From the NCBI GenBank assembly GCA_018896875.1, contig JAHILT010000017.1:1-52494 (forward strand): 52,494 bases of DNA, read 5' to 3'. Below are positions 1 to 8,606 of the stretch, one piece after another (the stretch's first letter is position 1; every line of letters begins with the position of its first letter). The notes below the pieces were generated by a model, which was not told the origin of the DNA, searched no databases, and was given only the letters and a program-made list of their open reading frames with translations. The translations under genes were made by a program, and so were the position numbers. The DNA is from Patescibacteria group bacterium. Lineage in GTDB: Bacteria; Patescibacteriota; Minisyncoccia; UBA6257; 02-FULL-45-10c.

Positions 1-119
1 AAATTATTTTTTTGCGACTTATTCATTAATTTTATAGCATTTAAATATTTATATATTATCAGTCTTTGTTATGTGGGGGATTCATTTATTATTTTGATTA
101 TACCATTTTATAAATTTCC

Positions 120-989
120 CTACATTCTTTCCGCTAAACTCTTAAAACCAAGCTCTTCAAAATACTTTTTTAACTCCTCCTTATTAAAACCATCAAATTT
201 AGCGTCGTTTAAAGAAATTCCTAGGGGATAATCTCGTTTTATAGTAGCTAATTTTTTAGACAAAAATGCATTATCTTCTGATTGTACTAATTTTTCTTTC
301 AAAGTTTTACTAGGAATTAATTCAATATTTTCATAAATTCCTTCAATTGTCCTAAACTCTAAAATAAGCCCACTTGCTGTTTTGGAACCAACACCTCTTA
401 CTCCTGGAATATTATCAGAAGAATCACCCATTAAAGCCTTATAATCTACTAATTGCTCAGGAGAAAATCCATAGTCTTGTAAAAATAAAGACTCATTATA
501 AGTTATAGTTTTACTTACTCCTGTCCTCAACATTTCCACTACAACCTTATCTTTATCAATCAGCTGTAAATTATCTTTGTCTCCAGAAAATATAACTATT
601 TTCCCTTCAGCAAAATCGATATCTTGTTTAAATTTTTCAGCCAAAATACCGATAATGTCATCTGCTTCTAATCCAGCCTTCTCCACGACCTTAACTCCGA
701 ACCTATCAAAAACTTCATGAGATTTAATTATTTGCGAAATTAATTCATCTACCGCTGGTTTCCTATGAGCCTTATATTCTTTAAACATTTCCTTTCTAAA
801 GGTTGGCTCTGGGCGATCAAAAGCTGCCACTATATAAGCTGGATTATGATCACGCAAAATCTTAAGAAGCATTGTGCAAAGACCATAAACAGCATTAACA
901 GGCTCTCCCCTTAATGAAGTTAAAGTAGGCAAGGCATGAAAAGACCTATGAATTAAAGAATTTGCGTCTATTAAAAGAAATTTATTCAT
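120..989 (-). CDS. 5'-3' exonuclease (DNA polymerase I N-terminal domain type)
   Basis: MNKFLLIDANSLIHRSFHALP start, AFDRPEPTFR, EADDIIG, GDSSDNIPGVRGVGSKTA helix-3-turn motif. Confidence 0.93.
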   Translation of the reverse strand: MNKFLLIDANSLIHRSFHALPTLTSLRGEPVNAVYGLCTMLLKILRDHNPAYIVAAFDRPEPTFRKEMFKEYKAHRKPAVDELISQIIKSHEVFDRFGVKVVEKAGLEADDIIGILAEKFKQDIDFAEGKIVIFSGDKDNLQLIDKDKVVVEMLRTGVSKTITYNESLFLQDYGFSPEQLVDYKALMGDSSDNIPGVRGVGSKTASGLILEFRTIEGIYENIELIPSKTLKEKLVQSEDNAFLSKKLATIKRDYPLGISLNDAKFDGFNKEELKKYFEELGFKSLAERM

Positions 990-1438
990 AATATGTTTAT
1001 TATACGCTCTTTTTCATTTTCTCCATGTTTAAAATCAATCCAAACAGTATTTTTTGGCAAAATCTTTTTTATTTTTTCTGGCCATTCAATTAAAACAATA
1101 TTTCTAGATTTGCCAGCTAGCGGATTAATTATTTTTTTAAACCCTAAGTCTACAATTTCTTTTGATTTCTGAATTCTGTATAAATCAAAATGATATACAA
1201 AATAGTCTTTATCTTTAATCTTATATTTGCGATAAATCACGAATGTAGGACTAGGAATATGACTTTTTACACCAAGAGCCTTAATAAATCCTTGAACAAA
1301 AGCCGTCTTGCCAGACCCTAATTCTCCAGAAAGAGCAATCACAATAGTCTTTTGAGAACAAATTGTCTCTTTCAATACTACTTTCGAAAACTCTGTCGCT
1401 AATTTTTGAGTTTGAATTTTTGATTTAGATAAAAACAT
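986..1438 (-). CDS. tsaE: tRNA threonylcarbamoyladenosine biosynthesis ATPase TsaE
   Basis: GELGSGKTAFVQGF P-loop, SPTFVIYRKY, HFDLYRI, LIEWPEKI motifs. Confidence 0.93.
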   Translation of the reverse strand: MFLSKSKIQTQKLATEFSKVVLKETICSQKTIVIALSGELGSGKTAFVQGFIKALGVKSHIPSPTFVIYRKYKIKDKDYFVYHFDLYRIQKSKEIVDLGFKKIINPLAGKSRNIVLIEWPEKIKKILPKNTVWIDFKHGENEKERIINIL

Positions 1439-1456
1439 AATCAGAACAAATTATTA

Positions 1457-1939
1457 TTAAAATAAATTCTCGCCTCTTTTCTTTTCTAATTGCAGAATAA
1501 CATAAACCATTGTTAATCCTAAAATAAAAGCTATTAGAAAATCCGTAAAAAACACCATCTTTATAGGTCTTAATACTTCTTGATTTAAAACCCCAACACT
1601 TTCAAAATCCTTCCTATAAGTCTCTATTTTTTGATTCATTATAATTCTTCCTTCTTCGGCCTTCCCATTATAAATTAATTCATCAATTAATTTGCCTTCT
1701 GAATTAAAAAGAAAAATTTCTTCTCCATTGTTATTCAAAATAATCTTTGTTTTTGAATAAAATAAAATTATTTCTTCTTTTGACTTAATTTCACCACTTA
1801 AACTAAAAACTTTATCGGAAGTGTCTTTAATTTTCCATCCTGATAAATTAACAGTGTTGTCTGTATCATTTAAAATTTTAATATATTCGCCTTCTTTGTC
1901 CAATCCGACCGGATTGGGTAAAAATTCTTTAATTATCAT
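1457..1939 (-). CDS. Lamin-tail-domain (LTD)-like protein with C-terminal TM segment
   Basis: IKEFLPNPVGLDKEGEYIKILNDTDNTVNLSGWKIKD is LTD-like; hydrophobic FLIAFILGLTMVYVILQ near C-terminus. Confidence 0.75.
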   Translation of the reverse strand: MIIKEFLPNPVGLDKEGEYIKILNDTDNTVNLSGWKIKDTSDKVFSLSGEIKSKEEIILFYSKTKIILNNNGEEIFLFNSEGKLIDELIYNGKAEEGRIIMNQKIETYRKDFESVGVLNQEVLRPIKMVFFTDFLIAFILGLTMVYVILQLEKKRGENLF

Positions 1940-3305
1940 TATTTAATTTTTTAATGATTTTATTTTTTTCTAAATTTCCAATTTTAGTTTTCTTAACAAA
2001 AGTTTTCATTTTTTCAATTGTAAAATCATAAGTAGAACAATCAACTGGATACGGTGTAGAATCTTTTCCTCCATGAGCAAAACTATAACGAGCTGGATCT
2101 TCATAAGACGGATTAGCGCCATAAATTACTTCTCCTACTAATGCCAAGGCGCGCATTGTTTTTGGTCCAACTCCTTGTAAAGAAAGTAAATTTTCATAAT
2201 TTTCCGGCTTAGCATCGCATGCTTTCCATAAAATTTTTTCCAAATATTTACTTTTGCTAAAATCTTCTTTAATAGCTGGATGTGTTTTAAATTCTGTATT
2301 TTCTAAATTAAGTAATGTTAACTGATTTTTATTAATTTTAAACTTAGCCATTTGGCTTAAACTAGAGCTATGTTTGCGAAGTAATTGAATATCTTTTATT
2401 AATGTTTTATAACCACCACCAACTAAATCTGTGCTTAACTTTCTAGTCTTATCGCTTTCTTTAGCAACTAAATTTAAAACTGTTTCAGAATTCTCTCCAC
2501 CAACCTGCGAAATTCCCGAATGTGGCTCACACACAAAGTCAAATTCCTTTGACTTTGTCGCAAATTTCGCTGACTTTAAGCTGACTTCACTGACAATATT
2601 ATGTCCGCATTGGTTGTTTTTAGTCTGCGTAGTCCGCATATAGTCTGCGTTAGTCTGTGCCTGGGAGGAATACCAATGATATCTCCTAGCTGTTTGATTT
2701 TCTAAATTCATTCCTTGTTGAACAACTGCCCATGAACCACTAGTTAAAAGTTTGTCATTGCGAGGAGTCTGCGACGTGGCAATCTCATCGAATCTAGATT
2801 GCTTCGCTTTACTCGCAATGACAGATGATTTATTTTTATTTCCAAGCGAGAAAAAGAAAGAATGATGATAAATAGAATAATTGTCTTGTACTAAAGAACT
2901 ATCCACCTTAGCACTCATTTTGGAATTATAAATTAAAGCATTAGTTCTTTTTTCATTAAGACCTAATCTGTTTCCCCAGTTGGTAATTTCACTAGGAACC
3001 TTTAATGAAGTCTTGCCTTTTCCTCCACAAATAAAAATTCCTAACTCACGCTCTCGTCCACGGATAGCTTCTTTAAGAGCAGCCGTGAGAATAGTCGTAA
3101 GCCCAGAAGCATTCCAATCAAAAGCCAAAACTGTTCCTAAGGATTGAAACCAAACAGGATCAGCAATTCTTTTCACAAACTCGTCCGGACCCTCTTCGGC
3201 AATAATCACTTCCATCATTTCCCTACCTAAAAACACCATCCTATCAAAAAGCCATTTAGGACATTTCCCATAGTCAAGCGTGAACGTCGCAATACCTCTG
3301 TGCAT
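1929..3305 (-). CDS. DUF763 family protein carrying in-frame repeat insertions
   Basis: MHRGIATFTLDYGKCPKWLFDRM and LSLQGVGPKTMRALALVGEVIYG segments; internal SVIASKAKQSRFDEIATSQTPRNDKLL encoded by a palindromic repeat. Confidence 0.8.
   Translation of the reverse strand: MHRGIATFTLDYGKCPKWLFDRMVFLGREMMEVIIAEEGPDEFVKRIADPVWFQSLGTVLAFDWNASGLTTILTAALKEAIRGRERELGIFICGGKGKTSLKVPSEITNWGNRLGLNEKRTNALIYNSKMSAKVDSSLVQDNYSIYHHSFFFSLGNKNKSSVIASKAKQSRFDEIATSQTPRNDKLLTSGSWAVVQQGMNLENQTARRYHWYSSQAQTNADYMRTTQTKNNQCGHNIVSEVSLKSAKFATKSKEFDFVCEPHSGISQVGGENSETVLNLVAKESDKTRKLSTDLVGGGYKTLIKDIQLLRKHSSSLSQMAKFKINKNQLTLLNLENTEFKTHPAIKEDFSKSKYLEKILWKACDAKPENYENLLSLQGVGPKTMRALALVGEVIYGANPSYEDPARYSFAHGGKDSTPYPVDCSTYDFTIEKMKTFVKKTKIGNLEKNKIIKKLNNDN
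2753..2823. repeat. 71 bp dispersed-type repeat with TGTCATTGCGAG/CTCGCAATGACA ends, inside the DUF763 ORF
   Basis: 12 bp inverted ends read directly; translates in frame as SVIASKAKQSRFDEIATSQTPRND. Confidence 0.85.
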
Positions 3306-3470
3306 AAAAATATATTTTTATAGTTAATAAATTATAATCTAAAGTAAACCCCCTCACCTATCAAAGTAAATACTTATTGCCATAAACCAGCTGTTAAATA
3401 AAAAGAATATTACAATTTACTTTATAAATAATAGGTGTGGGGGTGAATGTTGCTATATCTCGTTGCATAA

Positions 3471-3503
3471 TAGTAGTTAGCCACTAGCGATTAGCGACTA
3501 GTA
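3471..3503. repeat. CTAGT/GCTA-rich intergenic repeat
   Basis: gtagttagccactagcgattagcgactagta; similar tracts near 9891, 15368, 18549, 41067 and 41350. Confidence 0.6.
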
Positions 3504-3624
3504 AATCAATATACTAAAATTCTAACACCACTAAATAAAAATACGAGTTTTTTAGCTTATATTTGTTTTCAATTATACCCTAAAATATTCGCCTTAAGCG
3601 AATATTCATTCGGACGAACAATAT

Positions 3625-3659
3625 ATTCCCAACGCCTCAATTTATGAGGCGTTGGGAAT
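3625..3659. repeat. Strong intergenic hairpin, 15 bp stem
   Basis: attcccaacgcctca-attta-tgaggcgttgggaat. Confidence 0.8.
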
Positions 3660-3676
3660 TTACGTGTTTTATTTAA

Positions 3677-3690
3677 TCTCACGCGTGAGA
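3677..3690. promoter_or_regulatory. Palindrome core TCTCACGCGTGAGA upstream of a sigma70-like promoter
   Basis: 14 bp perfect palindrome, same core as at 45014-45743. Confidence 0.7.
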
Positions 3691-3723
3691 CCAAAAGTTT
3701 AAAAAAATAGCTCGATAATTTTT

Positions 3724-3752
3724 TTGACAATTTTAATAATTAGTGCTAATAT
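3724..3752 (+). promoter_or_regulatory. Sigma70-like promoter (TTGACA-N17-TAATAT)
   Basis: -35 3724-3729, -10 3747-3752; near-duplicate of the promoter at 5586. Confidence 0.8.
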
Positions 3753-3814
3753 ATTAAATATTAAGGCTAAGAACCTTGAAAATTGAATAAAATCTAGAAA
3801 AAGGAGGTGAAAAG

Positions 3815-3946
3815 ATGAAAAACTTAGACATTACTTATTACAATGGTCTTGATGATGACGATGATGATGAAATGACCGAAGACCCATACGATGAAGATTC
3901 GGGTCCAGACAGCTCATCAACAACCGTCGGAAAAGACCCTGGATAA
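3815..3946 (+). CDS. Small highly acidic 43 aa protein, unknown function
   Basis: ATG after aaaggagg; MKNLDITYYNGLDDDDDDEMTEDPYDEDSGPDSSSTTVGKDPG; own promoter and terminator; not in the ORF track because it is short. Confidence 0.7.
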   Translation: MKNLDITYYNGLDDDDDDEMTEDPYDEDSGPDSSSTTVGKDPG

Positions 3947-3956
3947 TAAGATAACA

Positions 3957-4003
3957 AAAAAAGCGGAGAAATATTAATTAAATTTTAATTCTCCGCTTTT
4001 TTA
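3957..4003 (+). terminator. Rho-independent terminator
   Basis: aaaaagcggagaa...ttctccgctttttt. Confidence 0.85.
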
Positions 4004-4105
4004 TTTACCTCATGACTTTTTAAAAAAAATTGTCATTATACCAACTTGTGCTACTGGTCGAAAACACATGAATTTATTTCTAATATTATAATATTATTAG
4101 CAAAA

Positions 4106-5332
4106 TTATTCTTTTGGCATTAAAACATTCAAATATAAATTATCTTCATTGAAATATTTATCAATTAGTAATTTAATTTTATCCAAACTTATCGCCTCTA
4201 TTCTCCGTCTAGCCTCTTCATATCCCATCGGCTTTCCTAAATAAACCATATCTTTTGAAGCCTTGATAACAGTGTTAAACGGACTCTCAAATGCAAAGGA
4301 TAAACTGCCGATAGCTCTCTGTTTGGTATGATTAAATCTATTCTTATTTTGTTTGGTTTTTTCTATAATATCTAGAACAATTTTCCTAATTTCATTATAA
4401 TCTTTAAAGCTTGTACTCATAGAAATAGAGAATAATCCTTGATCAATTCCGACATTATAAGAAGAATTAATAGAATAAACTAAATTCCTTTTTACTCGGA
4501 ATTCCTGGAATAATGGCGACGCCATTCCACTAGACAACATATCAGATAAAAAATATAAAGCTATTTTATCTTCTAAGGATGGAGGTTGAATAAAAAAACT
4601 CAATCTAATCTTCATCTGCTTAAAATCTTTTATATTAATAAATTCTTTTTGAATAGGTCTAGAAAATTCATTAGAAATTAAGGAATGCTCAACATTATTT
4701 GTATATTGAAAATGTTGATTAAAAATATTTACAACTTTATCGCAATCAATATTACCAACAACAAAAAAGACATAATTATTTACTCCATAAAATTTTTTAT
4801 GAAAATTAATTAAATCCACTACGCTTAGATTTTGAATACTTTCTTCTGTGCCTAAAACTGAATGAGCCATAGGATGATTGCCAAAAAGATTTTTATAAGA
4901 TAACCTCCAGAAATAACTATCTGGATTATCATTACTTTTGTTAATCTCCTCAAAAATAACCTTTTTTTCAGCAACTAAATCACTTTCTCTAAGTAAGGGT
5001 TTTTCAAGAATTTCATATAACCAATTAACTGATCTTTCTAATTCATAATCTGGAAGTTTATTCCAGAAAAATGTTCTATCCTTACTAGTAGAAGCATTTT
5101 TAAATCCACCAACCTCTTCAATATAGCTTGATAAAGAAAGTGGATTAGGAAAATTTTTAGTTCCTTTAAATGGCATATGCTCTAAGGCGTGAGCAATACC
5201 AAAATTTTTTTCTAATAATTCATCTCTGGAACCAACTCTAATTAACGCTCCACAAACAACTGATTTTAAACTATTCATGGGCATCATATAAAGAGATGCT
5301 CCGTTTTTCATTTTGGTTTCAATAAATTCCAT
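4106..5332 (-). CDS. M16 family (pitrilysin/processing peptidase-like) zinc peptidase
   Basis: HALEHMPFKGT (HxxEH motif) with downstream VIFEEINKSNDNPD. Confidence 0.92.
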   Translation of the reverse strand: MEFIETKMKNGASLYMMPMNSLKSVVCGALIRVGSRDELLEKNFGIAHALEHMPFKGTKNFPNPLSLSSYIEEVGGFKNASTSKDRTFFWNKLPDYELERSVNWLYEILEKPLLRESDLVAEKKVIFEEINKSNDNPDSYFWRLSYKNLFGNHPMAHSVLGTEESIQNLSVVDLINFHKKFYGVNNYVFFVVGNIDCDKVVNIFNQHFQYTNNVEHSLISNEFSRPIQKEFINIKDFKQMKIRLSFFIQPPSLEDKIALYFLSDMLSSGMASPLFQEFRVKRNLVYSINSSYNVGIDQGLFSISMSTSFKDYNEIRKIVLDIIEKTKQNKNRFNHTKQRAIGSLSFAFESPFNTVIKASKDMVYLGKPMGYEEARRRIEAISLDKIKLLIDKYFNEDNLYLNVLMPKE

Positions 5333-5456
5333 AAAAAAATTATAACATAGATTTTGAAAAAAATTATCAAAAAAATAAATAACAAAAATTTAATATATTC
5401 CTAATAGCTCGCATATTGAGCCGTTAAAAATTTATGTATTTTGATGGTTTTCCTTT

Positions 5457-5474
5457 GGTTTTACGCGTGAGACC
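5457..5474. promoter_or_regulatory. Degenerate copy of the GTCTCACGCGTGAGAC palindrome
   Basis: ggttttacgcgtgagacc; deviations from the palindrome would be G.U wobbles in RNA. Confidence 0.55.
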
Positions 5475-5500
5475 AGCGGAGTTTAAATATATTGACTTCG

Positions 5501-5527
5501 TATGAACGACCTCCGAGGTCGTTCATA
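5501..5527. repeat. 27 bp near-perfect palindrome
   Basis: tatgaacgacctc-c-gaggtcgttcata. Confidence 0.8.
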
Positions 5528-5585
5528 TATGTGCTTGCTCCTGTGTGGCGGAGCAACGAAATTAAAAAAATAGCTCAATACTTTT

Positions 5586-5614
5586 TTGACAATTTAGATA
5601 ATTAATGCTAACAT
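5586..5614 (+). promoter_or_regulatory. Sigma70-like promoter (TTGACA-N17-TAACAT)
   Basis: -35 5586-5591, -10 5609-5614; flanks match the 3724 promoter and leader. Confidence 0.8.
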
Positions 5615-5671
5615 ATTAGGTATTAAGGTTGAGAACTTTAAAAATTGAATAAAATCTGAAAGGAGGAAATT

Positions 5672-6373
5672 ATGAAAAGAATATTTGGGGTTATCGCCGT
5701 GGCGATTATTTTCTGGTCAGTCTTTATTTTATTGGTTAATGCTCAAGAGGTTGTATCCACCGATACCAATAAGGTTGAAATTAAAAACCTTATTACGTCC
5801 ACGGATACTCTTGGAACAGAACAAATTGTCATTTCAAATCCAAAATTCAGTGTTTCGATAGGATTGGGAAATGGCTACAACATAAAAGAAAAGGACTTCG
5901 GAAAGCTTGGTTATGATAATAGCCCTGTTTCTTCAATTAGAGTTGGATATTCTCCTTGGAAATACATAGAGATAGAAGGAGAAAGTTCTAAGGCTAGCAG
6001 TTTTACAGATAATAGAGAAAACGCTAGCTGGATAGTTGAAAATAAATTCAGTATAACCACATTAACTCTGAACCTTAAAATTGGACTGCCGATAAGAATA
6101 GGAAAGGTATCTTTTGAACCTTATATTACTAAAGGAGTCGGCACAGCAAAATCAAAATATGTTCATAGGTTTAAGGGGTGGTACGAAAGAAATGATTCTT
6201 ATTCTTCCTCTAAGAAGTGTTCAAAAATAGGCGGGGGTATTGAAGTTAAGTTATATAAAGACCTCTTTCTATTTTATGAAATTACTCATTGGAAATGGAA
6301 GATAAACGTTGATGAAAAAGATTATTTATTCACTCATTCAGCAACTTTGATTGGGTTGAGTAAAAAATTCTAA
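5672..6373 (+). CDS. Exported OMP-like beta-barrel protein
   Basis: N-terminal signal sequence MKRIFGVIAVAIIFWSVFILLVNAQE; alternating amphipathic strands; C-terminal GLSKKF ending in Phe; RBS aaggagg. Confidence 0.6.
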   Translation: MKRIFGVIAVAIIFWSVFILLVNAQEVVSTDTNKVEIKNLITSTDTLGTEQIVISNPKFSVSIGLGNGYNIKEKDFGKLGYDNSPVSSIRVGYSPWKYIEIEGESSKASSFTDNRENASWIVENKFSITTLTLNLKIGLPIRIGKVSFEPYITKGVGTAKSKYVHRFKGWYERNDSYSSSKKCSKIGGGIEVKLYKDLFLFYEITHWKWKINVDEKDYLFTHSATLIGLSKKF

Positions 6374-6382
6374 AACAACAAA

Positions 6383-6413
6383 AAACCCGCGTTTTTTCAA
6401 AAACGCGGGTTTT
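6383..6413 (+). terminator. Rho-independent terminator
   Basis: aaaacccgcgttttttcaaaaacgcgggtttt. Confidence 0.88.
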
Positions 6414-6430
6414 CTATTTTAGAATTAAAT

Positions 6431-8008
6431 TTATTTACACTTATGATCCTCACACCCCTTCCATTTACATTCTCCACAAGGCCAATCATTACCACAAGCA
6501 TCAGTTATATCCCCACATTCCCAATTATTATTACTACATTTTTGATCAACCCAAGCTTGATTACAAGTAGATATATTAGGGACGCATATATTGCTAAGAC
6601 ACATAAAACCATCTGTATATGAACAAGAATAAGTACCTTGCGCTGATCGCTCGGGTTTATTCAAACAATTTTCGGCTGTTTGTGTAAATATACCGCATCG
6701 CGTTGCTGGGTCTGGTTTCCAGTCAGGAGTACAAATTCCCTCTATAATTTGAGTAGTGCCACAATTATCTGTCATAACTTGCTTACCATAAATCTGCGAA
6801 GCAGTAACTGTTTCTGGGGCAAACGGTTCCCATTCTCGAGAAACACAACTTACATCAATACTATTTTCAGTTATTTCAGTCCATTTTTCTTCACCATTTT
6901 CCATTTTTGTAATCGCAAAATTATATTTTCCTTTTTCTATATCAATTAAATTACATTGTTGAGGAAGAAGTTCACCATTTTCATCTCTACCATTTATCCA
7001 GCCTTCTTCTGAATCATAACTGTGAATAGTAAAACAATAAATCTTCTCTCCATCTTCTTTCATTAACATTAATTGAGCCCCAATTAAAGAATTAGAACTA
7101 TTAATTTTAGTTATTGAAATAAACCCATTATTTCCAGCCAATGATGGAGCACCTATGGTTAAATCTTCTGCTGTCGGAGGCATGATTCTAAATAAAGGAC
7201 TTTTTGAGCCAGAAAGCATAGTCATTTGACCATCAGGATTAGTAACTCTAATATCCCAATCGCCATATACTGTATCATCAAGAGGGCAAGCGCCTGTAAG
7301 GGTATGTCCATCATTACTAACAATAAAAGTATTTTCTCCATTTTGATTCTCGCAACGAATTTCTCTAATATCCACATCAGGATTATTATTTATCAAATCA
7401 ACTATTGCCTCTTGAATAAAGCCAGCCCCAGTTAGAGTGATAGGATAAAGATTTGTCGCCCCTTTTACAAAAGAATTATAATTTTCTCCTTCAAAACTTA
7501 TCCAACCAACACTTTCACTCCAAGCATAACCAGAAATACTGCCACTACTATGAACTCTTGCACCATATTTAATATCATCTTCAAGATCATCATTAAATAA
7601 ATGTATCCAACTATTATCAATTAAAATTTTCGCCCAACCAGTCAAAGGCATTGCGTTAGTAAATTGCTTATTCCAATCATTTATTCTAGCTTCACATTCA
7701 CCAAAAGGACAATTATCTAAATCAGATTGGTCAAAACTTATCCACCCCATTCTTTCGCTCCAAGCATAACCAGATAAAACACCATCATTATCAGCTACTA
7801 CTTTATAATTAGAAGCTTCGCAATGCTGACTATTCTCACAATTAAAACTAATCCAACCAATATTGTTGTTCCAACCATAGCCAACTAATTCATTGTCTAA
7901 AATCTCGCCTTCCTGACTTCTAGATATATTTGAATAAAAAACAAACGAATAGGAAATTAGTCCCAAGAAAATAATAAAAAATATTATTAAATGTATCCTT
8001 TTGGTCAT
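6431..8008 (-). CDS. Secreted repeat protein (GYAWSExxGWISF repeats) with Cys-rich C-terminus
   Basis: N-terminal hydrophobic segment; GYGWNNNIGWISFNC, GYAWSERMGWISFD, GYAWSESVGWISFE; C-terminal C-rich region. Confidence 0.75.
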   Translation of the reverse strand: MTKRIHLIIFFIIFLGLISYSFVFYSNISRSQEGEILDNELVGYGWNNNIGWISFNCENSQHCEASNYKVVADNDGVLSGYAWSERMGWISFDQSDLDNCPFGECEARINDWNKQFTNAMPLTGWAKILIDNSWIHLFNDDLEDDIKYGARVHSSGSISGYAWSESVGWISFEGENYNSFVKGATNLYPITLTGAGFIQEAIVDLINNNPDVDIREIRCENQNGENTFIVSNDGHTLTGACPLDDTVYGDWDIRVTNPDGQMTMLSGSKSPLFRIMPPTAEDLTIGAPSLAGNNGFISITKINSSNSLIGAQLMLMKEDGEKIYCFTIHSYDSEEGWINGRDENGELLPQQCNLIDIEKGKYNFAITKMENGEEKWTEITENSIDVSCVSREWEPFAPETVTASQIYGKQVMTDNCGTTQIIEGICTPDWKPDPATRCGIFTQTAENCLNKPERSAQGTYSCSYTDGFMCLSNICVPNISTCNQAWVDQKCSNNNWECGDITDACGNDWPCGECKWKGCEDHKCK

Positions 8009-8016
8009 TTATTTAA

Positions 8017-8586
8017 TTAATTAAACGGATTTTCTCCTTCTGGCCAAACTTTTTTGGTAACCAAAATTTCTGAAGCAAGGAAAGACGGCTCAGCATAATT
8101 TTCTATAAGCAACGGCACTATTGATAATCTATCCTCAGAAGCCAAGTCATCAATAGTCAAAGATTCGCCAAGACTATTGATAATTTTTGTATCTTTCCCA
8201 ATTATAATATGTCTAATTTCAACAGGTGTTTGAGGAGGTAATTGATTTCCAAGTTTTTCAATAACTTCATTCCCAAACATTAAATAACCAATTACGGTAA
8301 TAGCATGATCTTCTTTATTTTTAGAAATAAAATATCCGTCAAAACTACTAAAATCTTCAGCCGTATAATTCCCAAAAATATTAATTCCCTCCACTACCTT
8401 AGAAGAAGACTCTGAGCTTGAAAGCGCTTTAACTGCCACTATTTTTTGTTCGCTTAAAGCGCTAGTTTTTTCTTCAGATAATTTTAATTTTTGCGAAATT
8501 GCTAAATAACAGAAAGTTAAAATAACCAACCAAACAGCCATAACGCTTACTGATAAAATAAATATTTTTGAATTTTTGTTTTCCAT
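8017..8586 (-). CDS. Membrane-anchored protein of unknown function
   Basis: Single N-terminal TM (ILSVSVMAVWLVILTFCYLAI) and soluble domain. Confidence 0.6.
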   Translation of the reverse strand: MENKNSKIFILSVSVMAVWLVILTFCYLAISQKLKLSEEKTSALSEQKIVAVKALSSSESSSKVVEGINIFGNYTAEDFSSFDGYFISKNKEDHAITVIGYLMFGNEVIEKLGNQLPPQTPVEIRHIIIGKDTKIINSLGESLTIDDLASEDRLSIVPLLIENYAEPSFLASEILVTKKVWPEGENPFN

Positions 8587-8606
8587 TTTATTTTTTAATT
8601 TATTTA

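Noticed and set aside
1-119. AT-rich left edge
   Set aside because: No ORF, hairpin or repeat that can be supported; too little context.
2431-2643. ORF on + strand inside the DUF763 gene
   Set aside because: Antisense to a supported coding gene, no RBS or recognisable family.
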